A stretch of 64,000 bases of DNA from SSF14 sp037045585 (GTDB lineage Bacteria; Actinomycetota; Acidimicrobiia; Acidimicrobiales; Microtrichaceae), in the NCBI GenBank assembly GCA_037045585.1, contig JBAOIR010000053.1, forward strand, positions 41,944 to 105,943, given 5' to 3'. Position numbers and translations under genes: made by a program. Of this stretch, positions 29,832 to 38,705 are shown in pieces (within the stretch, counting starts at the first letter, position 1; each line of letters begins with the position of its first letter). Under the pieces are notes generated by a model, which was given only the letters and a program-made list of their open reading frames with translations, was not told the origin of the DNA and made no database searches.

Positions 29832-30512
29832 ATGTCATCGGTCACACCCCGACCTCGAAATGCCCGCGGCCAGGGCGCACAACTCCGCGACGACCTCCTC
29901 GACGCGACCCTCGCCGGGCTCGCCGTCACCGGCGACCCCGAGGACGTCTCGATCCGCGGCGTGGCCAAGACCACCGGCGTCTCACCGACCGCGGTGTACC
30001 AGCACTTCACCGACCGCGACGCCCTGATCGAGGCCGCGTGCGACCGGGCGTTCGACTACTTCGCGGCGTACCTGCTCGCCGCGGTCGAGCCCGCCGTCGA
30101 CGCGTTCGACCGCCTGCGCCTGGCCGGTCACGCCTACCTCCGCTACGCCGTCGACGAGCCGGGCCTCTACCGGGTGTTGTTCAGCAATCCACTGCACCTC
30201 GCCCTGCACACCGACGAGACGAAGGCGGTCATCCCCGGCGCGCCGGGCGCGCCGGGGACGCCTGGCGTCTCGGCGTTCGGGGTGCTCGTCGACATGGTGC
30301 AGGCCTGCCTCGACGCCGGGGCACCGGCGTCCACGTCGTCGGGCACCGCTCCCGACGCGACGTACTTGTCGTTCCAGGTATGGACCTGGCTGCACGGCAT
30401 CGTCGACCTGCGCATCACGCACCCCGCCATGCCATGGCCGCCGGCCGAACCGATGGTCGACGACATCGCCCGGGTGCTGGGTCTCGACAGCCCCCGAGTC
30501 GCTCCGAGATGA
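29832..30512 (+). CDS. TetR-family regulator with WHG-type C-terminal domain
   Basis: A 226-residue regulator. The N-terminal HTH reads DVSIRGVAKTTGVSPTAVYQHFTDRDALIEAACDRAF, a standard TetR recognition helix. The ligand-binding part has FDRLRLAGHAYLRYAVDEPGLYRVLFS, typical of the WHG/TetR_C_13 group. ATG 29832 is chosen because AGGA lies 9 bp upstream; ATG 29823 is the alternative. It is divergent from the MMPL exporter and likely its local repressor. The inducer is unknown. Confidence 0.85.
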   Translation: MSSVTPRPRNARGQGAQLRDDLLDATLAGLAVTGDPEDVSIRGVAKTTGVSPTAVYQHFTDRDALIEAACDRAFDYFAAYLLAAVEPAVDAFDRLRLAGHAYLRYAVDEPGLYRVLFSNPLHLALHTDETKAVIPGAPGAPGTPGVSAFGVLVDMVQACLDAGAPASTSSGTAPDATYLSFQVWTWLHGIVDLRITHPAMPWPPAEPMVDDIARVLGLDSPRVAPR

Positions 30513-30555
30513 GAGTTCCGAGCGTGGCACCTGCTCGGGAAGCGTCGCGTTCCTG

Positions 30556-30605
30556 AGGATGGTGCTCGTGCGGTCCGATTCGGGCGCGCTGGCGCACCAT
30601 CCTCG
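30556..30605. terminator. Hairpin between convergent TetR and HDOD genes
   Basis: GAGGATGGTGC and GCACCATCCTC are perfect 11-bp inverted copies separated by 28 bp in the 102-bp convergent gap. A bidirectional terminator is the likely role. Confidence 0.4.
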
Positions 30606-30614
30606 CAACGACGG

Positions 30615-31450
30615 CTAGCGCAACAGGCTCGCCAAGATGCCGCCCGAGCGGCCGCCCACGTCACCAACGAGGCGGTCGATCTCGGATTTCTCGAAGCCGA
30701 GCGACCGGAGCCGTCGGCGGTCCGCCTTCGACCCGTCGTCCGACGCGAGGTGCGCGATGGCGTCGCCGGCGAAGAGCAGGCGGGACTCGTTCGTCTCGAG
30801 CGGCGCGTCGAGGTGGTGCGAACCGATTGCGCCGACGAGCGACTCGGGAAACGACCAGTTGGAGAGCACCATGGCCGCGGCCTCGGCGTGGCTGAGTCCG
30901 AAGAGGTCCGCCTCGAGTTCACACGCCGCGGCGTCGTCGACCGATGAGATGCCGGCGAAGGCCACCGGATCGACGGTGTTGAGCATCGGGATGCCGATGT
31001 CGTGGATGAGTCCGATCGCGAATCCGTCGCCGGGTGAGACGCCGAACTGGCGGCTGATCACCGAGCACGCAGCGGCCGTCGCTGCGGAGTGCTCCCAGAA
31101 CCCGGCCGGGGCAGGATGCTTCAGGTTGCGGAGGCCCGAGGCGACGAGAATCGCCATCGATCGGATCGTCGAGAAGCCGAGGATCGCGACGGCGATCTGC
31201 GTCGTCTTCACCTGGCGGGCCATACCGAACGCGGCCGAGTTGGCCAACCGGAGGACCTGCGCCACGAGGATCGGATCCTGCTCGATGCACGCTGCGACCT
31301 TGCGGGCGTCGGCGTCGGGGTCGTCGGCCAGTTGCAGCACCTGCATGGCGATGGGGCGGGCCGCCTGGACGTTCTCCAGTGCGTCGGCGAGCTCCGCGAC
31401 CCGCTGCGATTTCCCCGCGTCGGGTGCGCGCTCGGTGGCATCAACGACAT
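30615..31450 (-). CDS. HDOD-domain protein, frameshifted at N-terminus
   Basis: Signalling protein of about 278 residues with an HDOD domain, a relative of HD phosphodiesterases. The core runs from QVLQLADDPDADARKVAACIEQDP through LRLANSAAFG to IGLIHDIGIPMLN. A strong Shine-Dalgarno AGGAGGT sits just before ATG 31450, but the frame it opens differs from the HDOD frame, so a single-base shift within the first 15 codons (near a G-A run at about 31410-31425) is needed. HDOD proteins take part in signal responses and stress regulation. No partner domain is fused here. Confidence 0.78.
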
Positions 31451-31560
31451 CGTGACCTCCTGGTGTCCCCAGAGGTGTCGGCAGGCCCGCGAGAAACGTT
31501 GAGCGATTGTCGGGAGAACGACGCCGGAGCGCGCGGCACGGGCCCGCCCAACTCCTGGCG

Positions 31561-32520
31561 TCAGAAGGTCGTCGTGATGATGCGGCCGACGCGGTCGTCA
31601 GCGGAGGCCGAGAGGTCGGCGACGACGAACGAGCGTTGCAGCCACCGATCGGTGCCGTCGAAGCGAGCGGCGAACGGACTGCGTCCGTGGACGCACCGGT
31701 GGTTGTCGACGACGAGGAGGTCGCCGGCCTCGAGCACGAGCGACGTGTGGTGCGTCTCGACGAGCGCCGTGAGGGCATCGAGCGCGGCCTGGGCCTCGTC
31801 GTCGAGACCGGTCGTGAGCTCGGCGTCGAACGTGAGGGTGGGGTGGTCGGGGTCGCCCGTGAGCACCCGCATCGGGGGGAGGAACCGGGCGTCGACGCCG
31901 CCGCCGAAGGACTCGTCGGCGCGGGTGTGGAACCGGGGTTCGGCGAGCACCTGGCGCTGACGGGTGTCGAGGCCGGGGAGGATGTCGTCGATCGAGCACA
32001 GCGTGGTCGACGCCGCCGGGTCGCCCTTGAGGCACAGGAGCACGAGGAACCGGGGCTTGTGGGGGTGGAACGCCGTCTCGGTGTGGAACGCGAGCTGCAC
32101 CCGCGACGAGGTCGAGGTCTGGCGGGCGACGTCGGAGGACGTCGGGACGATGTTCTGCACGAGGTCGCCGCCGTGTTCGGGCAGGTAGCCGACGGGTTGG
32201 CCGAGGAGGCGGGCAACCGTGAGGAGGGTCAGCTCGCTCGTGGTGTCCTTGTCCGTCGGTGCGGCGGGGTGTGGGGGAGTCGCGGGGACTCGGCCGACGG
32301 GGAGACCGCGCAGGACCACGGCGCCGACGCCGTCGAGGTCGTCACCGAGATCGACGAGTGCGTCGTAGGCCGCGTCGGGGAGCGTGCGGGCGGAGCGGGC
32401 GGCGAAGCGGACGAACGCAGGGGTGGTGGGTCCGTCGGTGGGGGCGACCGGCGCAGTCCAGGACACGGGCACGACCGGCACGGCCCGGTGGGTGATCGAG
32501 GGTGTCAGCGTCTGAAACAT
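31561..32520 (-). CDS. Fe(II)/2-oxoglutarate dioxygenase, TauD/clavaminate-synthase type
   Basis: A 319-residue non-haem iron oxygenase. The metal ligands appear as HTETAFH (an HxE rather than HxD pattern) and the distal His in NHRCVHGRSPF, followed by the 2-oxoglutarate-binding Arg in RWLQRSF. HxE is known in the clavaminate synthase and amino-acid hydroxylase branch, so a free or tethered amino acid is a reasonable substrate guess. No secondary-metabolite cluster surrounds it. The ATG at 32520 has no Shine-Dalgarno, but TATTCT lies 7 bp upstream, so the mRNA may be leaderless. An ATG at 32550 is also in frame. Confidence 0.8.
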   Translation of the reverse strand: MFQTLTPSITHRAVPVVPVSWTAPVAPTDGPTTPAFVRFAARSARTLPDAAYDALVDLGDDLDGVGAVVLRGLPVGRVPATPPHPAAPTDKDTTSELTLLTVARLLGQPVGYLPEHGGDLVQNIVPTSSDVARQTSTSSRVQLAFHTETAFHPHKPRFLVLLCLKGDPAASTTLCSIDDILPGLDTRQRQVLAEPRFHTRADESFGGGVDARFLPPMRVLTGDPDHPTLTFDAELTTGLDDEAQAALDALTALVETHHTSLVLEAGDLLVVDNHRCVHGRSPFAARFDGTDRWLQRSFVVADLSASADDRVGRIITTTF

Positions 32521-32588
32521 ACGTGCCAGAATACACACGAGCTGAAACAAATGCTACGGCGGCACACCGGCGGGCGCTGGGCCCGGCA

Positions 32589-33440
32589 TCAGTCCTGAGG
32601 GTCGACGAGGGCGCCGCTGCGGCGCCAGGCTCCCTCGATGCGTTCGAGGTGCGCCGCGGCCGGGGCCCGCAGGCGCACCGCCACGCCGGCAGTGATCGTC
32701 GCCAGCGCGGCGAGCGCCCCGACGTAGTTGTCGAACGGCCCGATGCCGTCCGCCTCGATCGAGATGACATGGGCGGCGCCCGACGCCAGCGGGGAGAGCG
32801 GCCCGTCGGTGAGCGCGATCAGCGTCGCTCCGGCGGCCGTCGCCGCGGCGACGGCATCGAGGACCCAGCGGTCGTAGCGGCGCAGGTCGAGCGCGACGAC
32901 CACGTCGCCGGAGTCGATGTCGGCGAGCTGACGGGCAACGTTGACCGGGGATCCGGTGAGCTCGACCACCGACGGCCGCAGCATCGACAACTCGGTCGCG
33001 AACTGGCGGGCGATGCCCGACGACGCGTCGCCGGCCACCACCCAGACCGGGCGCGACCGAATCGACAGGACCTTCACGATCGCGTCGAGATCCGCCGACT
33101 CGACACCCGCCAACGTCGCCTGGACGCACTCGAGCGCGGCAGCGAGCCCCTGTCCCCGCAGGTCGCCGGGGTGGGGATCGTGGATTCGCTCGGTGGCGGG
33201 GCGCAGTCGACGGCCGAGCTCGGCCTGGACGGCCGCCTGCAGGTCGGAGAACCCGCGGTACCCGAGCTTCGTCGCGAGTCGTACGACCGACGCACCGCTC
33301 GAGCCTGACCGGGACGCGATCTCGGCGACCGTGCCGAACGCGACCGCCTGGGGGTCGTCGGTGATCGACGCCGCCACCTTGCGCTCGGCCGCGGTCAGTC
33401 GGTCGGCGGCGGCGTGGATGCGGTCGAACACGTCCCCCAT
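32589..33440 (-). CDS. RpiR/MurR-family regulator with SIS domain
   Basis: A 283-residue transcription regulator. Residues 1-77 form the RpiR HTH (LTAAERKVAASITDDP, SSGASVVRLATKLGYRGFSDLQ). Residues from about 120 to 250 form a sugar-isomerase (SIS) fold with VWVVAGDASSGIA and VVALDLRRYDRW. SIS-RpiR proteins usually sense phosphosugars. Here the gene starts 9 bp after a CoA-transferase gene and precedes the dioxygenase, so it may instead control this small catabolic unit; that is inference. Confidence 0.88.
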   Translation of the reverse strand: MGDVFDRIHAAADRLTAAERKVAASITDDPQAVAFGTVAEIASRSGSSGASVVRLATKLGYRGFSDLQAAVQAELGRRLRPATERIHDPHPGDLRGQGLAAALECVQATLAGVESADLDAIVKVLSIRSRPVWVVAGDASSGIARQFATELSMLRPSVVELTGSPVNVARQLADIDSGDVVVALDLRRYDRWVLDAVAAATAAGATLIALTDGPLSPLASGAAHVISIEADGIGPFDNYVGALAALATITAGVAVRLRAPAAAHLERIEGAWRRSGALVDPQD

Positions 33441-33449
33441 GCCGGGACC

Positions 33450-34756
33450 TCAGGGGCCGGTCGGGGCGGCGGCGAGCAACTCGTCGCGGAACGCAGGGTG
33501 GGCAATGCCGGCCAGCGCCCGCGCCCGGTCGCTCGTCGACAGGCCCCGGACCTCGGCGGCGCCGAACTCGGTGATGATCGTGTCGATCTGGTGGCGGGGC
33601 GTCGTGACGATGGTGCCCGGCCCGAACGTCGGTTCGATCCGCGACCGCAACACGCCGCCGACCTCGACGGTGGCAGGAAGACAGATCAGGGACCGGTCCT
33701 CGAGCTCGAGGCCCGAGCCCGACACGAAGTCCTCGTGCCCACCGACGCCGGAGAACTGCAGGCCGCCGATCGAGTCGGCCGTCACCTGCCCCCAGAGATC
33801 CACGGCGATGGCTCCGTTGATCGTCACCATCGTGTGGTTCGCCGCAATGCGCTCGGGTGAGTTGACCACCGACACCGGAGCGAACCGCACGTCGTCGCGG
33901 CCGTCGAGCCAGGCGTAGAGCTCGGCAGTACCGGCCGCGAAGGTCACGAGCGAGTACCCCTCGAACTGGTCCTTGTGCACGTTCGTCACCTTGCCCGCCT
34001 GGTGGAGGCGCATGAGGCCGGTGGTGAACATCTCGGAGTGGACGCCGTACTCGCCGCCGTCCCCGTGGGCGAGCACCGACGCGATCGTCGACGGGATCGA
34101 ACCGAAGCCGGTCTGCAACGTCGCGCCGTCGGGGATGAACCGCTGCGCGTGCGCCGCGATGGCGAGCTCGACCTCGGTGACCTCCGGATCGACGAGCTCG
34201 ACGGGTCGGCGGTCGGATTCGCACACCACGTCGACCTCGTCCACGTGGAGCCGGTGACCCTCGGGAGTGATGCCCGCCGTGCGCGGGAAGTGGGGGCTGG
34301 CCTCGACGATGAGCAGCCGGTCCGGGTCGGCGGCGGCCCGGTGCAGCTCGCCGACGCTGGCGCCGGCGTGGAGCGAGAGACTCATCCAGCCGTCGGCGTC
34401 GGGCGCCGTGGCCATCGTGGCGATCACCCGGGGGCGCCGGGCCTCCATGACCGTGGCGAACCGACGGAAGTCCGACGGGACGTAGGCGATATTGCGGCCC
34501 ATGTCGCGGTAGATGCGTTCGGCCGGGCCGAAGAACGTCGACGTGAGGAACACCCCGGGGTGGTCGAACAGGGCGTAGAAGTCGACGAGCATCGCCCCCA
34601 GCACGTCGAAGCGTTGCCAGTCCGAGCGCTCTCCCACGCGTGCACGAGGCCGACCGGTTGGCCGGGGCCGAGTGGCAGGCCGAGGGAATCGACGGGATCG
34701 AAGAGCGCCGCCGCCTCGGTGAGCGACAGGCGCCGGGTGGGTTGGCGTTCGGGCAC
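33450..34756 (-). CDS. Acetyl-CoA hydrolase/4-hydroxybutyrate CoA-transferase family protein, frameshifted
   Basis: Enzyme of about 435 residues moving CoA between carboxylic acids. Key parts are the N-terminal SLTEAAALFDPVDSLGLPLG, a middle GATLQTGFGSIPSTIASVL and GVHSEMFTTGLM, where the Glu of SEM is the expected CoA-accepting residue. The GTG at 34756 opens the gene. Near 34632 the frame shifts: VHAW continues as GERSDWQRFDVL if a GGG run is read as GGGG. It is the first gene of a likely unit with the RpiR regulator. Exact acyl-CoA specificity is undetermined. Confidence 0.82.
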
Positions 34757-34790
34757 AGCGAGACCGTAGCCGCGCGACGGAACCGTGCAG

Positions 34791-34819
34791 GCGCCCGGAC
34801 CCGTGTCGGGCCCGGGCGC
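34791..34819 (-). terminator. Long GC stem-loop after the surface-protein gene
   Basis: GCGCCCGG (34791-34798) pairs with CCGGGCGC (34812-34819), and inside it CCCG pairs with CGGG around a TGT loop, giving a nearly continuous 12-bp stem. It lies about 40 bp beyond the surface-protein stop codon and just upstream of the CoA-transferase start. Confidence 0.6.
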
Positions 34820-34841
34820 TGCTCGAATCAGGCCGCTCGAG

Positions 34842-34870
34842 TCAGGACTGCTCGGATCAGGACTGCTCGG
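34842..34870. repeat. 15-bp tandem repeat spanning a stop codon
   Basis: The unit TCAGGACTGCTCGGA occurs twice in a row (second copy lacks its last base), with a looser third copy upstream at about 34822-34841. On the minus strand each unit encodes SEQS-stop-like sequence, so the repeat duplicates the end of the surface protein including its stop. Confidence 0.7.
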
Positions 34871-37800
34871 GGCGGCGGCCCTTGCGGCGGCTGAAGCGCA
34901 CGAGCACGAGCCCGCTGCCGAGCGCAACGAGTGCGACGAGCGCCATCGCGGCCGCTTCGCCGCCGGTCACCGGGAGTGAGCCCGACGACGGACGCGAGCT
35001 CTGGGTGGCGGCCTTGTAGACGGTCGAACCGAGCACGTCGGGCATCGAGGGCGTCGGCGGCACCGGGGTGCGCGGCGGTTCGGTCACACCGATGCAGGTC
35101 GTGGTCGCGGTGACGGCGACGAGGCCGTCCGTGTCGGTCGCCGACACGCCGATGACGTCGTCGGGGCGGAGCGTCAACGTGATCTGCGACGTCGTGCCGT
35201 CGACGACCTTGCCGTTGACCGCCCACGTGAAGACGAGGTCGGCGACCTTGGCGTTGGTCGACGTCGCCACGAGCTTGGTCGGCTGGCCGAACGTGAAGTC
35301 GGCGGGGCACGTCACCGAGATCTTCGGGCGCTCCTTGCCGGTGCAGTCGAACGTGGCCGCCGCCGAGGCGAGACCCGTCGGATCGGTGGCCGTCACCGTC
35401 ACGACGTCGCCCTTGGCGAGGGTCAGCGTGACCCTCGCTGCGGTCTGACCCGCGACGGGTGTGCCGTTCACGGTCCAGGCGTAGGTCAGGGTGTCGCCGT
35501 CGTCATCCTTGCCGACCGCCTCGAAGACGACGGGCTCGCCCCACACCACGCGAGCGGGGCAGGTCGTCGTCACCGTCGGGGTGGAGTCGCCGTCGCACGT
35601 GGAGGTGGCGGCGGTGGACGTCGCACCCTTGGAATCGGTCGCGGTGACCGTCACCCGGTCGCCCTTGGCGACGGTCAGCTCGGCCGTCGCCCCGGTCTGG
35701 CCCTTCACGACGTCGTCGCCGATCTTCCACTCGTAGGTGAGCTCGTCACCGTCGGCGTCGGTCCCGGTAGCGGTGAACGTGGTCGGCTGCCCGTAGACCA
35801 GCTTCTCGGGGCAGACGAGGGCCACGGTCGGGCGGCTGTTGCCGGCGCAGTCGGCGGCCGCCGACGCCGACACCGCGCCCTCGGAGTCGGTCACGGTGAC
35901 GGTGAGCACGTCACCCTTCGCGACCGTCGCGGTGAGCTTGGGGCTCGACTCCTTCGGCACCGGGGTGCCGTTGACATACCAGGAGTACGCGAGCTTGGTG
36001 TCGCCGTCGGGGTCGAGACCGTTGGCGATGAAGATCATCGGCTCCCCGTAGACGAGCTTGGCGGGGCAGGTGATCGTCACGGTCGGCCGCGACGTGCCCG
36101 TGCACTGGATCGTCGTGCTGGCCGACGCGGTCTCGGAATCGTCGATCGCCGTGACGTTGATGCGGTCGCCCGCCTGGATGGTCAGCGTCGCGGTGGTGCC
36201 GGTCTGGCCGACCACGGCCGTGCCGTTGATCTTCCAGAGGTAGGTCAACGGGTCGCCGTCGTCGTCGATCCCGATCGCGGTGAACGAGATCGGCTCGCCG
36301 TACAGGACCGACGTCGGGCAGGACAGCTCGACCTGCGGACGGCTGTTGCCGTCGCAGTTGCCGGTGGCGGCGGCCGAGGACGCCTTGCGGGTGTCGGTGA
36401 CCGTCACCGAGATGACATCGCCCTTGGCGAGGGTGGCCGTGATCTTCGGGCCGGTGGCGCCGGGGATCTTCGTGTCGTTGATCTTCCACTCGTAGGTCAG
36501 CTTGTCGCCGTCGGGATCGTTGCCGGTGGCGGTGAACTCGGTGGCCGAACCCCACACCAGGTCGGCGGGGCACTCGAGCGTGACGGTCGGAGGCTGGTTC
36601 TTCTCCTGGCCCTCACAGGTGATCTCGACGGCGGGGCTCGTGAGCTTGCCGTCGTTGACGGTGACGGAGACCTTGTCGCCGCGCTTGACCGTCAGCGTGG
36701 CGGTCTCGCCCGTCTGGCCGGCGACGACGGTGCCGTTGACCTTCCACTCGTAGGTGAGCGGGTTGCCGTCGGGATCGGTGCCCTGGGCACCGAACTCGGT
36801 CGGGTCGCCGTAGATGACCGACGACGGGCACGACATCTTCACGGTCGGCGGCTGGTTCTTGGTGTTGCCGGCGCAGGACGCTTCCGCAGCGTCACTGGTG
36901 GCCTTGCCGTCGTTGACCGTGACCGAGACCTTGTCGCCCTGGTTGACGGTGAGGGTGGCCGTCGATCCGGTCTGGCCGGCGACGGCGGTGCCGTTGACCT
37001 TCCATTCGTAGGTCAGGGGATCGCCGTCGGCATCGGTGCCGATCGCGGTGTAGGTGGCGGGCTCGCCGTAGACCATGTCGGTCGGGCAGGTGAGGGTGAC
37101 CGACGGCTTGGCGTTCTCCTTCGGCGGGATGCACGGTGCGGTGACGGCGTCGGACACGAGTCCGGTGCTGTCGGCGGCAGAGACCTCGAGCACGTCACCG
37201 CCGTTGATGACGGTGGTCAGGGTCGGTCCGTTGGTGCCGCTGAGAGCCACACCGTTGAGCGACCACTGGTAGGTGAGCGTGTCACCGTCGAGGTCCTTGC
37301 CCACTGCGGTGAACGTGTTCTCGCTGCCGAGGACGAACTTCGCCGGACAGGTGAGGGTCACGGTCGGCGCGTTCCGCCCGGGGCAGTTCACGTCGGCCGA
37401 GGCGACCTGGCCGGCGGTGTCGGTGACCGACACCGAGAGGAGGTCACCGGCGTTGAGGGTCACGGTGGCGGTGGGGCTGGTCTGGCCGGGGATCGGCTGG
37501 CCGTTGAGCACCCACTGGTAGGCGAGGGTGTCGCCGTCGGGGTCGGTGCCCGTGGCGGTGAACGTGGTCGGCTGGCCGTAGCGCACGCCGTCCTTCGGAC
37601 AGGCGACCGACACCGAGGGGCGTCCGTTGGCCGTCCAGCTGACCGACACGGTCTCGCTCGACTGGGCGGCGCCGGCCTTGCCGATGATCAGCTTCTGGCG
37701 GGCGGGTCGAATGAACACGCGCCCGGCACTGACGGGGGCGGACGCGGTCCGGATGGTCATCTTCACGTTCGTCCGAGCGCTCGTGGAGGTGAGGCAGATC

Positions 37801-38510
37801 CTCGACGGGCCGGTGACGGTCGAAATGTTGGTGGCGGTGTCACACGTGGTGCCGTTGGCGGGGTGCGCCGTCACGGCGGCGTCGGACAGCTCGATGGAGA
37901 GCGCGCCGGTGGCCGTCGTCGCGATGTCGTAGAAGACCGGCTGGCCCTGGGCGACGCTCGTCGTCGTGGGGGTCACGCTGAGCGTGCCGGCGGGCTCGTT
38001 GGACACGGGGTTCGCCTCGGCGTCGGCGACGAGCGCGTTGTAGCGGGTCGTGACGGCCGCGTCGTTCTGGGGGTTGGCGACGTCGAGCTGGAAGCCGTCG
38101 GAGAAGTGCCAGATCGCGGCCTGCGCGGCGGCGATCTCGATCGGGTCCTTGGTGACGGTCGCGTTGGTCTGCGACAGCACGCGGGCGACCTTGTTGAGGT
38201 TCGGCACCTTGGACGTATCCCAGCTCTGCTCGTCGTACGTGACGCCGAACTGGATGTAGGTGGCGATGTCGATGCAGAACATGAACGACGCCTCACCGTT
38301 GAGGTCGACCTGGAAGAGCATGGTCTGCAGCTTCTGGGCCTTGCCCTGGTAGGTGCCGTGGACGATCTTGCCCGACGGCCCCGCCTTCGGCGTCACCGAC
38401 GACGCCGCCTCGACGGTGCCGAACGCCAGGCCCAGTCCCGCCACGATCACTGCGGTCGACGCCAGGACGGCGACGATGCGTCGTTTTCCGGTGAGCATCC
38501 CACTCTTCAT
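34857..38510 (-). CDS. Thioester-domain LPxTG surface adhesin with ten Ig/PKD-like repeats
   Basis: Secreted, wall-anchored protein of 1,217 residues. ATG 38510 follows a GGAGG site and opens a signal peptide ending near AASS (residue 38). The next 130 residues fit a thioester domain: Cys in MFCIDIATYIQFG and Gln in AAAQAAIWHFSDG, the pair that forms an internal Cys-Gln thioester able to bond covalently to host or surface amines. A linker domain follows, then ten repeats of about 80-90 residues. Each starts near VTxxCP, has a GxDxDGDxLTYxWxxNG core and ends with a second Cys, so each likely has one disulfide. The C-terminus has LPVTGG, a hydrophobic helix and RRKGRR, a complete sortase signal. 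No sortase gene is in the window. Codon use matches its neighbours. Confidence 0.87.
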   Translation of the reverse strand: MKSGMLTGKRRIVAVLASTAVIVAGLGLAFGTVEAASSVTPKAGPSGKIVHGTYQGKAQKLQTMLFQVDLNGEASFMFCIDIATYIQFGVTYDEQSWDTSKVPNLNKVARVLSQTNATVTKDPIEIAAAQAAIWHFSDGFQLDVANPQNDAAVTTRYNALVADAEANPVSNEPAGTLSVTPTTTSVAQGQPVFYDIATTATGALSIELSDAAVTAHPANGTTCDTATNISTVTGPSRICLTSTSARTNVKMTIRTASAPVSAGRVFIRPARQKLIIGKAGAAQSSETVSVSWTANGRPSVSVACPKDGVRYGQPTTFTATGTDPDGDTLAYQWVLNGQPIPGQTSPTATVTLNAGDLLSVSVTDTAGQVASADVNCPGRNAPTVTLTCPAKFVLGSENTFTAVGKDLDGDTLTYQWSLNGVALSGTNGPTLTTVINGGDVLEVSAADSTGLVSDAVTAPCIPPKENAKPSVTLTCPTDMVYGEPATYTAIGTDADGDPLTYEWKVNGTAVAGQTGSTATLTVNQGDKVSVTVNDGKATSDAAEASCAGNTKNQPPTVKMSCPSSVIYGDPTEFGAQGTDPDGNPLTYEWKVNGTVVAGQTGETATLTVKRGDKVSVTVNDGKLTSPAVEITCEGQEKNQPPTVTLECPADLVWGSATEFTATGNDPDGDKLTYEWKINDTKIPGATGPKITATLAKGDVISVTVTDTRKASSAAATGNCDGNSRPQVELSCPTSVLYGEPISFTAIGIDDDGDPLTYLWKINGTAVVGQTGTTATLTIQAGDRINVTAIDDSETASASTTIQCTGTSRPTVTITCPAKLVYGEPMIFIANGLDPDGDTKLAYSWYVNGTPVPKESSPKLTATVAKGDVLTVTVTDSEGAVSASAAADCAGNSRPTVALVCPEKLVYGQPTTFTATGTDADGDELTYEWKIGDDVVKGQTGATAELTVAKGDRVTVTATDSKGATSTAATSTCDGDSTPTVTTTCPARVVWGEPVVFEAVGKDDDGDTLTYAWTVNGTPVAGQTAARVTLTLAKGDVVTVTATDPTGLASAAATFDCTGKERPKISVTCPADFTFGQPTKLVATSTNAKVADLVFTWAVNGKVVDGTTSQITLTLRPDDVIGVSATDTDGLVAVTATTTCIGVTEPPRTPVPPTPSMPDVLGSTVYKAATQSSRPSSGSLPVTGGEAAAMALVALVALGSGLVLVRFSRRKGRRPEQS

Positions 38511-38648
38511 TGCAGCCTCCATCGGCCCGCGCTCGACGCGGGTCCGGAGACCAGTCTGGGGACGTTTCGTCGGTTTTCCTCCCGGGCGAATTCCCCAGGA
38601 GCCCCGAATGGGTCGAACGAACCAGCCGCGTCCCCACCCAGCACCGCA

Positions 38649-38694
38649 TCTGTCCTGCGGTTTCGCCCCTCCAGGGGCGGAACCGCAGGACAGA
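38649..38694 (-). terminator. 22-bp stem-loop after ileS
   Basis: Positions 38649-38670 and 38673-38694 are inverted copies with one mismatch that becomes a G-U pair in RNA, around a 2-nt centre. It lies 12 bp beyond the ileS stop. It has no U-tract, but its stability and position suggest transcript-end formation. Confidence 0.6.
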
Positions 38695-38705
38695 ACGAGT
38701 GAGGG

